NCBI GenBank assembly: GCA_016748015.1
Contig: JAAOMT010000523.1
Coordinates: 1,513,552-1,577,551 of the forward strand
DNA length: 64,000 nt
Origin: Geosiphon pyriformis
Taxonomy: Eukaryota > Glomeromycota > Glomeromycetes > Archaeosporales > Geosiphonaceae
Direction: 5' to 3'
A program made the translations under genes and the position numbers. Of the stretch, positions 1-12,150 are shown in pieces. The first letter of the stretch is position 1, and each line of letters starts with the position of its first letter. The notes under the pieces were generated by a model. It had not been told where the DNA came from, ran no database searches, and saw only the letters and a list, made by a program, of their open reading frames with translations.

Positions 1-2270
1 GGTTTTACTTAATTCTTACAAATCCAAAATTGGTTTAATATTTTTCATCTCTCAGATTGACAAATTAAGCACAAAATTGTCTCTCATCTTTTCATTTCTT
101 TAATAAACAATGTGAAATAGCTCATTATTTTGGATCATTGTCTTCTCACTTCTTTAAATTAGAAGCTGTTTCCTCACATTTATGTAATATATGTCTTTTA
201 TTTTATTCTTTGGTTTGATAGTTATTTGGTTATTATTTTAATAAATCATAAAATAGGATCTTTGATCATTCAATCATTCAATCAATCTATTATGAAATTT
301 TCCTAATCCGATTATAAATGAATAGAATGCACTGATACTTTTAAGAAAATAAACAATTCTAAGATTATAGTTTTGAAAAAAAGATAACGATTCTTCCTGC
401 TATTGGCATTCAGTGAGTCTTGGAAAGTGTCACCTGGAACATATGATTTTCTTTTGTTCTTGAATTAATTAAAGGTTTTCTCTCTTGATCCCAGATCAAA
501 ATAGTTTGGCACCTCAAGTTAAATAAAAATAGAACATACTTTTTCGGAACGGTTTTAGGAGTTCCGCGCTTAGATTCATGCCAAAAATTTTCTAAAAATT
601 AACTGTTTTACAAAAAGAATTGGAGTTTTCTAAAATCTTCCAACTAAGATCAGTTATGAATGTGAGCGACCATCGGTGACTTGATGAGAGGATGAGCCGA
701 AGCTGGTGATGTTGTGACAAAATATTGTCAAAGTATTTGCATCCAAAAAGTAAGGTTCATTATTTTTGTATTTCTTTAAAACAGCACTCGTAACAATTAA
801 ATAAACAATAATTTTTTATAAGAGTAAGAGAATGCAAATATTAAGGTATGATAGACACGCAAACCTTTTTTAAAAGCTGAATAAATTATAAACTCTAAAT
901 TTGAACTACATTAATCAATTTATAAAACATATTTTTTCAAAAAACATCTAATAAATTATTTTAATTATATTTTTAACTTTAGCAACGATAAAAAATCTTA
1001 ATAAAAGAATATTTAGAAAAAAATAACAATAATATGTAATAATTTACAATTGTTAATAAATAAATAATATTTTATGTTATTTTATGTTTTTTAATTTCAG
1101 CTTTGCACTTTTTGTTTATATAAAAATCAAAAAATTAATAACTAAATAAATTTTACTTTAAAAAAGACTATTTTACTTTATTCTGTTGTTATTAAAGATC
1201 TTTTAGCTTGTTTTTAAGTTATTAAAAGTTATTTTATAAAAGATTACAACTAACTCAAAAGAAAATTTTAAATAAATTTAAAGTAAAAATATTTTGGAAA
1301 TTTTGTTTAAATCTGAGTAAAAAATAAATAAATCAATTTAATAAAATTAGTAACTAATCAACTTTAGAGTTATTAATTTTAATGTAAATGAAATTTAGAG
1401 AAAATAATTAATTGATGCATTTTGAAAATAGAAAATATTTTATTGATTTGGTTTGTAACTCATTCTAAACTATAAGGTATTTTAACTATAAATTATTTAA
1501 AATTAGTTGAATTTTAGTTTGAACTGCTTTAAAATTTTTATTGTTATATATTTTATGCTAATATATAATTTAATCATTATATTTAATTAGATTTTCCCCA
1601 TTTTTTTATTCTTTTAGTAAAGATTTTAAAGTAATAGTCATAAAACATTTTCCCATCTATATGTACAAAAAAATTAAATTAGACTTTCATATTTCGGTAA
1701 ATTATGTCGTATTCTCTTTTTAAAAAGGTTTGATTGAAATTATTCTTAAAACCCAGTCATCTTTGCTAATCATTAGAAATTGCTAGAATTTTTAGCTTCT
1801 ATTTCATTTGAAGAAAAAAAAAGAACCAGAACACCAGTCATCTTTACGAGCACTGCCTATAGTATCCCCCTACTATAATACCCTTAATATTTACAAACAA
1901 TGACACATGAGTTCTGTAATTAAGATTCGAAACAATAATGATGATAACAGGGAGATGACAAAAAAAAAATTCCTCGCCTAGGAAAATTTTAACAGTTCGG
2001 AGTTTGTGCTTTACACCCATGTAGTTTTGTGTCAACCTAGCACCGCTAACATGAGATAGATCTTGATAGACATTTTCTATCTTCCATTTTATCTTTGCTC
2101 TTAAAAAAAATTAGTGATTAAAAATATTTTTGATCAAAACAACATGATATTATAAATCCTTTTTTGGCTAAGATGAGCTGCTGTTCTAAAATCACATCAT
2201 TTCGAAGGGAGTGCTATGCTTATGACGAATGACCTAATTATTCGAAATATTTTTATATAAAAACAGCCCT
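1..2270. other. AT-rich non-genic stretch
   Basis: No open frame here has convincing protein character. The composition is strongly AT-rich with many homopolymer A and T runs. A slightly more complex patch at about 540-720 could be the last trace of a gene, but no family could be read from it. A short minus-strand frame at 1844-2035 is preceded by nothing gene-like and is treated as chance. Confidence 0.5.
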
Positions 2271-2475
2271 TCCTTCCTTTATCGTTCCATTACTCCCCCT
2301 TAGTGCTTCTCTTAATTTTTTTATCACTTCACTTCCCTTCCTTCCCTTTCTTTATCGCTTCCCTTCCTTCTCTTCCTTTCTTTATCGCTTAACTTCCTTC
2401 ATTCTTTCCCTTCCTTTTTTTCGTCCCCCCTTTCTTCCATTCTCCCTTCCTGTCCTTTTCTCTCTCTTCGTTCCT
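2265..2475. repeat. Pyrimidine-rich CTTCC/CTTTC tract
   Basis: About 200 bases are almost purely C and T on the plus strand, made of irregular CTTCC, CCTTT and CTTTC words. It sits just before the more complex block that begins near 2500, as does a similar tract before the seven-helix gene at 31149. It could be a polypyrimidine promoter or 5' leader element, or simply a degenerate microsatellite. Confidence 0.6.
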
Positions 2476-2499
2476 ATATAAGGTGAGTTTCGCTGGGTA

Positions 2500-4360
2500 T
2501 TGTACTTGTTAAAATGTTAAAGAATAAAAAAAATGATTTTTTCGGGCGATTTTTTAAGATAATTGTAGATCACCTTTATAATTATTTTGGACTTGTCGTG
2601 TGCACATTTTTTTTCTTGAATATTCGTCACTTAATATACCACAAGCGATGTGAGAAACATCGCGAGTATTTTCAATATGCCATCACGCATTTAAAGATCT
2701 TTTTTCGATAAAAGCAAAGAATGAATAGACAACAGTAGTGCTGCATCCTATGCACAAATACGATATCCATTTATCTGTGGATACAGAACAAAGGGTAACA
2801 CTACTCACTTGTTTCACTCTCAACGATCTTAAACTCAAAAAATTGAATCTTGTTCAAAAAACTAAATCATACATGCCTTCAATCGACCAGCATCTATTGT
2901 CACAGTATGGGAAGTGTTTTAAAAAGGAATAAAAAAAGTGCAGCTGGCATTGAAGCGTATCCATCCGGGCGAGCGCAGTCATTCGCAGGGACTACTGACA
3001 GGTAGTAATAACGTCCCTGCTTATCCATATGAATAAGCTCAGTTTTTCCCCGACCTTCAGCTTAATGCCTAGCAGACTCCTGCACAGGGATTGTGTTTTG
3101 ATACAAAAACATCCTCAGAATACAAGCGAATAAGCTCAGTTTTTTCTGCTTAAGCAAACCAGCTGCTACCGTTACTGGGCTAATTATCGCAACTTACGAC
3201 ATTTTTGAGGACCAATTCACGTGCGATCTGCATTTGAACAACCTCGATGAAAAAAAATTAGAAAATCGTATCAAACTACCTCAGGAAGCAACGAAACAGT
3301 TAGATAAAATTTTTGTTAAGGAACGTGAACCATGCCTTTCTTCGTTAAGATATTTTGAGTATCTTTGTACTCCAGATGTGAAATATGTCCATGAATACTT
3401 CAAGAGTCGGAAAGCATCTACCTGATGTATTCAAAGTTAAATCGAGTATATCTCTGAAACTGGGATGGAGCTTGACTTCATTCAATATTACAATCTTTTC
3501 ACTGATAGCTTGGCTCAAATAAATCAACTTGTGGTTACGCCTAATCCAATCAGAGCTTTCTGTAACAGTTACATTACATGGTTGAAGGTGCAGTATTATT
3601 GCAATTTTCGATTAATACATAAAACCCAAAACTCATACAAAAACTCGAATAATTATAGTCTAATGCGGGAGTAGCAATAGCAGGAACATGTGCCACATTC
3701 TTCGAAACAAAAAAAGCGTGTAAGCTATCGGTTAGCATTCACAGCACTACTGAGGTGGGTTAGTATACATGTATGCACACTTGTTTCGAACGGAATACTC
3801 GCATATTATCACCTGCAGGATGTGATATGCCTTAACGCAAAAACTGATATCTTCCAAGCCCATTTACAATTAGGGTCTGCTCTGCCTATTCTTCCGCCTG
3901 CATCCAAAATTTCACCTCAAACTTTCATAGATTTAACGCCATTGAAAATAACTCCCAATAAGTGACCATATGAGAAGGAAGAATCTCAGCTGTAAGTTCC
4001 GTTTTTCTACCTGCTACATATCACTTTACAATAAGAGATTCTTAAATTTGCTCTCTTTATATTGTAGATTTATCCAAGACATTTCTATAGTATGTGCATT
4101 TGGGGAGACGATTGAAGAGTTGTCATCAAAAATTGGAGAAAAACTTGCTGTGGAGGTGTCCTTTATGCATGATATTAATCCGACACCTAATATTTTTAAA
4201 TATTGAGTTTCTATCCCTGCTTTTCAATAAGCCACTTTGATGATTAGAAAATATTTGGCCTGCTATTTTTTTCTCTTTTCTTTTTTTACTCATATTGTCC
4301 ATGCGGTTCTCAGACGGTGGATAATGCCTGGAAGTGTGAAGAAGAGATGTCATGCTTATT
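2500..4360. other. Unrecognised gene-like block (likely decayed gene)
   Basis: This block has clearly higher GC and sequence complexity than its surroundings. It carries open segments of 60-90 codons on the plus strand (2738-2932, 3234-3425, 3465-3674, 3690-3965, 3970-4206) and one on the minus strand (4126-4353, Lys/Arg-rich). The segments are not linked by obvious splice sites in a consistent phase, and none was recognised. A 17-base word beginning gaataagctcag occurs at about 3029 and again at about 3128. It lies next to the TET/JBP-like relic, so it may be the rest of the same transposon or a second broken gene; the coding strand could not be decided. No function is assigned. Confidence 0.35.
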
Positions 4361-4683
4361 CTCGATGTTTATTATATATTAAAATAATGTAGTTACAAAG
4401 TTTTGAGATGTAACCCATGATAATGACAAGGATTATATATACATTGTATGAAATTATATAATGCTACAGAAAAATTAAATCGTAATTTAAACACCATTGA
4501 GATGCGCATTTATATAGCCATCTTAAGTCTACACAGCAATAACTTATTATTATAAAAACATTATTTCCTATACTGTGTTGGTAATTTTTGCCTCGCTGGT
4601 TCCAGATTTTCAATAAAGAAAATATATTAATACGATGTATTTTATTATAAGATTTCAATGAATTAATTTATTACACTTACCTA

Positions 4684-5415
4684 GATAACTTCGCCTATGG
4701 TTTTTTAATTTCATTGTAAATTTTTGAGAACCCAACTTAGGGGGAGAATATTTTTGTGGTTTCTTATTGTATCTTTTAACATTATCCACGATCGAGTGAG
4801 TATTATCTAAAATCTCCGATGTATCTAAATCTCCATCGTCGAAAAGAGAGCCAAATTTCTGTGTTTATTTTATAACGGTGTCATGAATATAGAAGACAAT
4901 GCTATGCCTTGACCCAGCCGTTATTGGAAAGTTCTCGTGAACTAAATGACGTGATCGAAAAGCGATTGATTGTCCTTGCTTAACCATAACCGCAACTTTA
5001 GTTCAGGAAATGCTAGATGCCCACCCTCAAACGTTGCGAGAGGGCAGACAATAGAGAGTGTATTACGATGATCTTTTAGATCTCGATGAAATTGGCAGAT
5101 GCTATTAAAGTTAATACTAATAGTGGGGAAGGCTCCAAAAGATTTAGAAATGTTCGAGCCTAAGTTGAGTTTTTTCATTTTAGCGTATAATGCCGGATAT
5201 GCGTTGTTAAGATAATCGTTTACTGCGTCGGAAAGTGGCTGAAGTCCTCGGATCAAATCCTGAAAACACTTATGATGCTGCTGGGAATGTGAAGAAGCAG
5301 TATTTGAAATGACATATGGTAAGTTGCAGAAAGAATAATGCGAGGCGTGGAGATTTGAGATGATAAATAATAAAAATAAGATTTTTGTGTCGCACAGTTT
5401 TATAAAAATACTCAA
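4684..5415 (-). pseudogene. TET/JBP-like 2-oxoglutarate/Fe(II) dioxygenase, frameshifted
   Basis: Reading leftwards from an ATG at 5415, the frame holds a region with YPALYAKMK, then FHRDLKDHRN with the HxD iron-binding pair, then PLATFEGG and FPELKL. These are the order and spacing of the fungal TET/JBP-like double-stranded beta-helix dioxygenases, which are known to have expanded with KDZ-type DNA transposons. The frame is lost just after FPELKL. The rest of the domain is in another frame at about 4990-4868: LVHENFPI supplies the distal iron-ligand His, and GSRHSIVFYIHD supplies the Arg expected to bind 2-oxoglutarate. A TAA follows at 4865-4867. In the same frame after it, a coding-like acidic then basic tail runs to a GTAAGT donor at about 4682, so that TAA may itself be a nonsense change. 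Such enzymes oxidise 5-methylcytosine or related bases; activity here is not expected as written. The first exon is uncertain. Confidence 0.7.
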
Positions 5416-5939
5416 AAAAGAAACACGAATTCACACCCTATTTACCACAATCTCAAATGTTAACAACACCAAATAAAAGAATGATAGAACATGAAAATTT
5501 CAAGCAATAAGTTAAAATAAATTATTATTTTTATATTAATTTTGGATATATTGAATCAATTCAATTAATATGCACATTTGAAAAAAATCCATCTGAATTG
5601 GTGAAATTAATAGGAGAAAATTTTACTAATGAAATTTTTTCCTATCGAAGACGGGTACCCAGTATGTGAATAAAAATTTTAGAAAAATACTTTAGAAATA
5701 CATTAAGTGTAAGCTAATATATTTTTTAATTGAATAATTTATTATAATTATATTAAATTAGCATATTTAATTTATATCTATAGAAAAACGGAAAAGATTT
5801 TAAGTTGCAATTCTAGAAGAAATAAAAGGAGTAAAAAAAATGAATTTAGAAAAAATATTGATGGATTTGTTAGTATTAAATTATATTTAAGCATAAAAAA
5901 ACTTATTTCTAATTAATATTTTAACGTTTCTAAAGTTAT
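5416..5939. other. AT-rich intergenic, nothing seen
   Basis: No open frame or repeat of note. It separates the dioxygenase relic from the next remnant. Confidence 0.5.
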
Positions 5940-6800
5940 AACTCAGTTGATTTATTTCCAAGACCTTCAAGAAGGATTGGAGAAAGAAAATTTACCATAA
6001 ATCATATCGTTTCTTTGTTCAAGTTTTATGAAACAACATTTGGAACCTTGAAAATTGACTGGATAAAAGTGCATACACAGTTAGCTGATTCTGAAATTGT
6101 ATCAGTTGATATTAAAGGTATTCATTAATTTAATAATTGTAATTATTATTATAATTGGCTATTAATTTTTTATTTTATTTCAATAAAAAAAAGGAGTTCG
6201 GCATAGAGATAACAAGGAAATATGGCATCTGGAGGTTTCATGACCACCAAGTAATCCTACAATCTGTCATATGGTGAATGATACAAAGAAAGCTTTAGGA
6301 TACAGATATATTGAATTTAGTAGAAATATTAAGAGAACATCTTGATATTTGACTTGAAAATAGCAAAGAAAATTAAGGTTTCAGCATAGAAGTTAGGCAT
6401 ATATTGTTTTTATAAAATTAATTATTAAACATTAATCATATTTTAATTTTAATTTTTAATTTTCAGCATATCGGTTAACATTTTATGCTCTTAGCATGCT
6501 TGCAAATGGCTAAACATCCGCAGAATTGCCATTTAATTTTGATTCACGGTCAAAATATATGGCAATTATACGAATGATGGCAATTTTACATGTAAGAAAA
6601 ACATATTGTAAAATTAATTTTATTTAAATATTTGACAACTTTTATTATTACCATTATTATTATTATTCTTAGGAGGAACTAATCAGCAAATGGATATCTT
6701 GAATGAGATTGATTCTATTATATTTCCTTGCCAAGGCAAAAGTGTACGTAATGTATTACATATTCCATGAAATTTATGAGATACATGAAAAAAATGGTTG
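5940..6800 (+). pseudogene. Broken multi-exon gene of an unrecognised family
   Basis: Several exon-like segments read in order on the plus strand, separated by AT-rich intron-like sequence. Segment 1 (about 5948-6117) begins LFPRPSRRIGERKF and ends at a GT. Segment 2 (about 6193-6350) begins VRHRDNKEIWHLEVS, followed by an in-frame TGA and then a further 30 clean codons. Segment 3 (about 6466-6590) begins AYRLTFYALSMLANG, then TAA, then more protein-like sequence. Segment 4 (about 6673-6760) follows an AG and has a stop or frame change. The protein-like character, splice-like borders and repeated stops indicate a dead gene. I suspect a family expanded in arbuscular mycorrhizal fungi, but I could not identify it by motif, so no function is given. 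Confidence 0.5.
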
Positions 6801-9800
6801 TGATAATCCCGTTAATAGTTAATTTTTTATGTTTAATAATTTACAACTCATAATTTAAATAAATTTTAGCATTAAATTTAATTAAAAGTCGAGCAAAATA
6901 TAGTTTGATATTACTGATTTGTTTGATAAAGTTTTTCATTATGATTTGAGATTAAATAAAAGATCGAGGCAAAGAATTAAAATTAAAATTGGATAAATTA
7001 AACAGAATTATATTGTTGACCGAAACCAAGTCTCAAAATCAGCTGCAATATTTTTTAATGAGAATTAAATTTCAATCCTTTTGGATGCAACAACTCATTT
7101 GCCCATACTCCCAAAACATCTCAGCTAAGAAACTTTCAAAAATAGTTGTTTATTCTACTCATTGAAATTATGAATCAGCAATTACAAATTTTATGAGCTT
7201 GATTCAGCTGGTATGATTCATCGGTAAATATTGCAGCTGTGCTGCCAAAAAAGTTTATTGGAAATTAAAAAGAACATTAAATATGCTAGTTTAGAAGTTT
7301 TCCAAATCAGAAAAACTTGATGTTGAATAACGTGACACAAAAATCAGTTTATACGAGTAGTTTTTAAAATTTGGGAAACAGAAAAATTATTTATTTAATT
7401 CATAAATGTTAACGTTTTAATTGATTAATTTGGTTAAATTTATTTTTTCAACCAAAATTTAAAATATTGAAATTATTAAAAAAAAAAAATTTTCTACATA
7501 TTTATTGAAAAATAATAATACTTTAATTTCTCATTCTTTTAAGCTACAAGTGTATTCAAATATTTCTTCAAGAAATTTTCTCAGAATGAAGAAATCACTT
7601 CGAGGCACAAAAGGCCCAAGAGTTGCTTAAGTGAAAGTATGTGTTTTTTTATGTGTTTGTTCAGTTGAGGGCCAAAAAATCTGCCTTTGTTGTTTGTATG
7701 GATCTGCTGAGTTCTACATGAAAGATACAATTGTTTGCTGAGTCTATTGCTGTAGCATAATTGTAATTATTTAATGTTGGAATCACTGATCTTATTTCAT
7801 TACCTGTAATCTTTGTTGTATTATTATGTTTATGAGATTTTCTCGAAATTTTATTTGCAATCAATTCCTAAATCTCAAAGAAAATTGTTTTCAATAAATA
7901 TTAGGATTAAAATTAGGGTTAGAGTTGCCCAATAAATATTTCTTAAAAACATTAAAAGTTTACAAAACTGATTAATTAATTAGCATAAATAATACTAGAA
8001 AATTCCTTTGTATACCTGTTTCCAACACTATGCTACTTTTTTTATTTTGGAAAAGAAAAAAACAAAATTCTTGATTGATAGTTTAGTAATTAAATAAAAC
8101 TATAAAATCAAATAAAGCGAAAATTAATAAACTTTTTACAGGTCAAATCATTTTTTAATGATCTGTAATGTCATTAAAATGGTAAAAGGTATTTTAGATT
8201 ACTTAAATATTAATTACAAAGTTGTTATTAATATATTTAATATCAAGTAATTGTAAAAAAATTGTTTAGGTTACAATTAATTATTTTAAACGAAATTAAT
8301 TTAATATTTGTAAAAGAAGTAATTAGAAATTGCAGACAATGGCAATAATAATTAATACATTTTAAAATAGGCAAGTTTTTTTTATAATTATTGAAAGGTT
8401 TGAAATAATAAGTAATCTAATAATTACATTTTAAACTTTAAAAAATGTCTATTGTAAATTTATGCGAAAATAATATTGAATAATCACTGAAATAATTTTT
8501 AAGTAATACATATAATAATTATTTTTGCTATTTTTTTAATAAGTAATATTGTTTTTATACAAGATAAAAAAATTGTAAAACTTGTATAATAAAAGTATTT
8601 TTATACATAATATAAAAAAGAGTTATGAATCTTTTATTTTTTAATAACATTATCATAAAAATTAAGCCTGTTTATAACAAACAACTTTTTATATTGATAT
8701 TTTAAAATTTTTTTAATTTATATTGTTAATATTTAAAACTTATTTTAAATCAATAAATAATTTTACCATCACAAAAATTGTATTTAAAAAAACTAAAAAA
8801 AATTAATGTTGATACAAATATTATTTAAAAATAATAAATGTATTTTGAAGTTTTGTATTTAAATATTCAATTTCTGTATTGAATTTTTAAAAAAAGATTA
8901 TATATTATTTGAATAATTATGCACAGATATCAATTCTTTCATAAATATTCAATCTTATATTTTTGAAATTTTAGGATATTATGACATAAAGAAATTGCTA
9001 TTCTTTTTTTTAAAGTAAAATATCTTTAAAAATTGATTTGATATTTGTTCAATATAAATGCTGATTTAAATATAATTTTTTTTGAATATTTAAGTAAGTT
9101 TTTAAAATGTTAATAATATATTAAAATGCTTTGTTTAATTTAAAGATCAATTAAATATTTATTTGGATTAAATTACCAAGTTGAAAATTTTTAAGAGACA
9201 ATCAGAAAATATTGTAATTATTTAATTGATTATATAAATGTATAATGTATTATTTTTATAAAAATTTAAATCATTTTAAGATAAAAGTAAAAATATCTTT
9301 TTACATATTTAAAATTATTAATTAAAACATTAAATGTTATTTAAGGTTTTATTAACTTTTTAATTTCAGTATTGACCATTAGGTTCTAAACATGATAAAT
9401 AGCAGGATTAGAAATTGATAAATTAAGATGATTTTAATATTTCTTGATAAATAAAACATATCCACTATAAGAATTAAACTTGAGTCTAACAGAAAAAAGC
9501 TTTAATTAATTGTATTTTAGTAAGATAAATTAGTGTCGAACTAATTAATTATAGCAGTTTAGCCTGACCAACTTGAAATTCAAAACACCCTTATTTGATA
9601 TTTTTTGACTAATTGGTTTATAAAAATCGACTCGGAGAGAATCTTTTCTCTTTGGAATAACTCAACCGAATAATTAATGATCCGAAAATCTTCGATTGGA
9701 GCATCCGAAGTTTAAAAATAAATTGAAAGCTAATAAAAATAAGAAATTAAAAGGAGCGGTTGATAAAAAAATTTTGTTTTAGTATTAGGCAAACTAAAAA

Positions 9801-10989
9801 TAATTATATTATAAAAATGTTTATTACTAAAGCATAACGTTAAAATTTAGAAGTTCAATTATTTTACCTATTAATAGAATATAGTCTTAATAGATTATTT
9901 GATAAATGTAAATGCTCCTGTTCACAGATCTGTAAAAGTTAAACACAATAATTAATAAAAGATATACAAGCAACAAAGGGTCTTATGATTAAATCATACA
10001 ACTCATTTGGTTAATGGGAAATTTGTTTGGCCAAAAAATAATTTAAAATTTTTTTTCCGAAATGATCAATAGTTCTAATCTAAATTCTATCAAAAATATG
10101 TGGAGTATAATTGTGGAAATTTAAAACAACGGATGCTAGAATATCTATTAGAATTTGAGCATTTTGTAATGAAAGAGCGAGAAGATATTTTCCATGATAT
10201 TTTAAATAAGTTAAGTAACTACTAATAAAACTTGTGATTGTACTTATGATAAGTATAACCGTTTTCAATTACCAAACGAGCCATTTAGTGTAAAACTGTC
10301 ATTACACCATGTAATTATTATCATTATTATCATTATTATCATTCTTATTATTATACACTTAATATTTAATATTTATTTTATTTTATAAATTCTAACTTAT
10401 AGATTTCAAAGAACCTTTGTATCCCATTGAAAGTAAGAATTTAAAAGAATTGAGAATATAATTAAATGTAATTATTTAATGCTTATTACTTAACTATATT
10501 GGAATGTTGGAATGACTCTTAATAAATGTAATAGCAATCTTTTCATAAGATATATATTTATTCTATATTATATTGACTGTACCATTTTTTATATTCCATT
10601 CAATAATTTTAAAATACATTGTATTTATTTAAAAGTCATTTTATATATTATTTTTTAAATTTTATTAATAATTTATATATATATTAAAGTCAAAAATTCT
10701 TAAGAAAGTTTAATAAATGCTAGAATATAAATTATTATTAAAAAAAATTTTGTTTATAAAATTGTCCTTTATTGTGGTTTGAAAATTACAAAATTCAAAT
10801 ATAAAAATATTGAATTAATAATTTAATTCATTAGAAAAATTTTTGATTTATTAAAAATTATTGTAAAAATATTAGTCCTAATGTTTAAAATTAAACTATT
10901 AAATTTGTAAAATATATGTTAATACTCAATCTAAAAGCTTATTTATTTTTAAATTTTGATTTTGATATATTAAATTAATTTTCATTTAA
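6801..10989. other. Long AT-rich stretch without genes
   Basis: Extremely AT-rich. A slightly more complex patch at about 7010-7340 may continue the preceding dead gene but gives no readable frame. Short frames at 7661-7864 and 10080-10268 have no family features. An ATT/ATC microsatellite lies at 10312-10355. Confidence 0.5.
10312..10355. repeat. ATT/ATC trinucleotide microsatellite
   Basis: About 14 tandem units of ATT and ATC, visible directly, inside gene-free AT-rich DNA. Confidence 0.85.
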
Positions 10990-11575
10990 ATTTGGTCTAT
11001 AAATTGATAATTATTAATATACCACATCAATTTGAAATATACTGTAGCAGACTTAATATAAATATAAGTTTTAGAAAGTGTGTAAGATTATATTCTGACT
11101 TTATTAACTTTATTGATATTTTCTTTAAGAAAATATACATTACAATTTTTTTTGAAGTGTTTACTTTATTAATGGGTCGAATAATTCAATTACAAAATCT
11201 ACCATATATAAATTGCAAAAATAACTATTTGAAAAATAAATCATTTAAGCACTTAAAAGACAACTTATATAAAATAGGCCTTGATGATTTATTGCCAGAA
11301 AATTTCTGCAATGAAATAGCTTTTAACAATGCAGCTATCGTCTTTAACTCTCGGGATTTTACCTCCTTTAATAAAATGCTTTTTCCTTTTTTTTTTATCT
11401 CGGGATGACTTAAATGTGAATGGCAGTGAAATATGGAAAAATTGTAGAATGGGGAGTCGCTAAATCAAGCAATGGCATTCAATTGGAAAGAGAAAACTTT
11501 AAGGCTTTATTGAAATATCTGCAACTAATAATTTTATTTCATAGCTTAATAAATTACTTTTGTAAAATTTAAATT
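10990..11575 (+). pseudogene. Frameshifted remnant of an unrecognised gene
   Basis: The downstream half of a 138-codon frame (10992-11408) is protein-like: LKDNLYKIGLDDLLPENF, then a segment ending FNKMLFPFF, before it stops at TGA. After the stop, the adjacent DNA keeps reading as protein in other frames: DDLNVNGSEIWKNC, then EWGVAKSSNGIQLEREN, with a hydrophobic stretch to a TAA near 11571. At least two frame changes are therefore present. The first half of the frame (10992-11150) is compositionally like the surrounding AT-rich DNA and may be chance. The style resembles lineage-specific proteins of arbuscular mycorrhizal fungi, which is an impression, not a match. Confidence 0.45.
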
Positions 11576-11654
11576 TTAATATTGAATTACTTATAATTTA
11601 ACAATGATAGTTTGATAGAATACGAACTTCGAGTGTTAATGTAAACAAATCCCA

Positions 11655-12150
11655 TTTTAAGTTTAGAAATGCCATGGTGGAATGTTTCTTACATCATATC
11701 CAATGGAATAAAAGCTAGTAAGTTCAAACTGTAATCGGAGATCCCCAACTGCGGCTGCCTTCTGATACTAATAGAATCTCTTTAGACTATTCGCATTAAT
11801 TCTTCGTCCCTGTTTATAGAAATTGGCAAGATTAATCTGGACTACAAAATTACCAGTTTTGGCTGCTTTTTTGAACTAGACAAAAGCTTGGTGCTTATTT
11901 TGACTGGTTTCAACTAAGTCAATATAACAATACTCGTATTGAGCTTGACATAATGAATAACCAGTTTCAGTGCTCTTTTGTGGGAAATTAAAGGCTTGCT
12001 ATTCATCACATATTGTGCCCAATCTGTAGTTAAAAAGATACCTAAGCAGACAAGCGAATGTTGGCTGTTAAATTTTCTTAGAGACAAGTTGAAAAACGCC
12101 TTCAAGAATTTGATTTTGTGAGAAAATCTACTCTTTGACATCTCGAACTA
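11655..12150 (-). pseudogene. Sel1-like repeat protein, pseudogene
   Basis: On the minus strand three consecutive Sel1-like (SLR, TPR-related) units can be read. The clearest runs from about 11900 to 11690: FKKAAKTGN, INLANFYKQGRR, YQKAAAVGDLRLQFEL, TSFYSIGYDV. Upstream are LRYLFNYRLGTICDE and STETGYSLCQAQ, in the same register with two stops. Sel1 units are helix-turn-helix scaffolds, often in ER-associated degradation or signalling proteins. In two places where the repeat expects the aromatic WF or WY pair, the Trp codon is TAG. A conserved family position became a stop by a single G-to-A change each time, so the locus is a point-mutation pseudogene rather than a mis-assembly. The 75-codon open frame at 11914-12141 is a shadow in another frame. 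Confidence 0.75.

Noticed and set aside
680-706. Hammerhead-ribozyme-like word order (CTTGATGAG...CCGAAG)
   Set aside because: There is an extra base in the CUGAUGA core, GAAG instead of GAAA, and no supporting flanking stems.
2934-3240. Structured RNA or tRNA in the GC-richer patch
   Set aside because: No cloverleaf, A/B box pair or known RNA motif could be found by eye.
10080-10268. Small hydrophobic minus-strand frame as a membrane peptide gene
   Set aside because: AT-rich composition makes hydrophobic frames common here, and there is no other support.
11914-12141. 75-codon minus-strand frame as a gene
   Set aside because: The Sel1-repeat pattern is in another frame of the same strand; this frame is a shadow.
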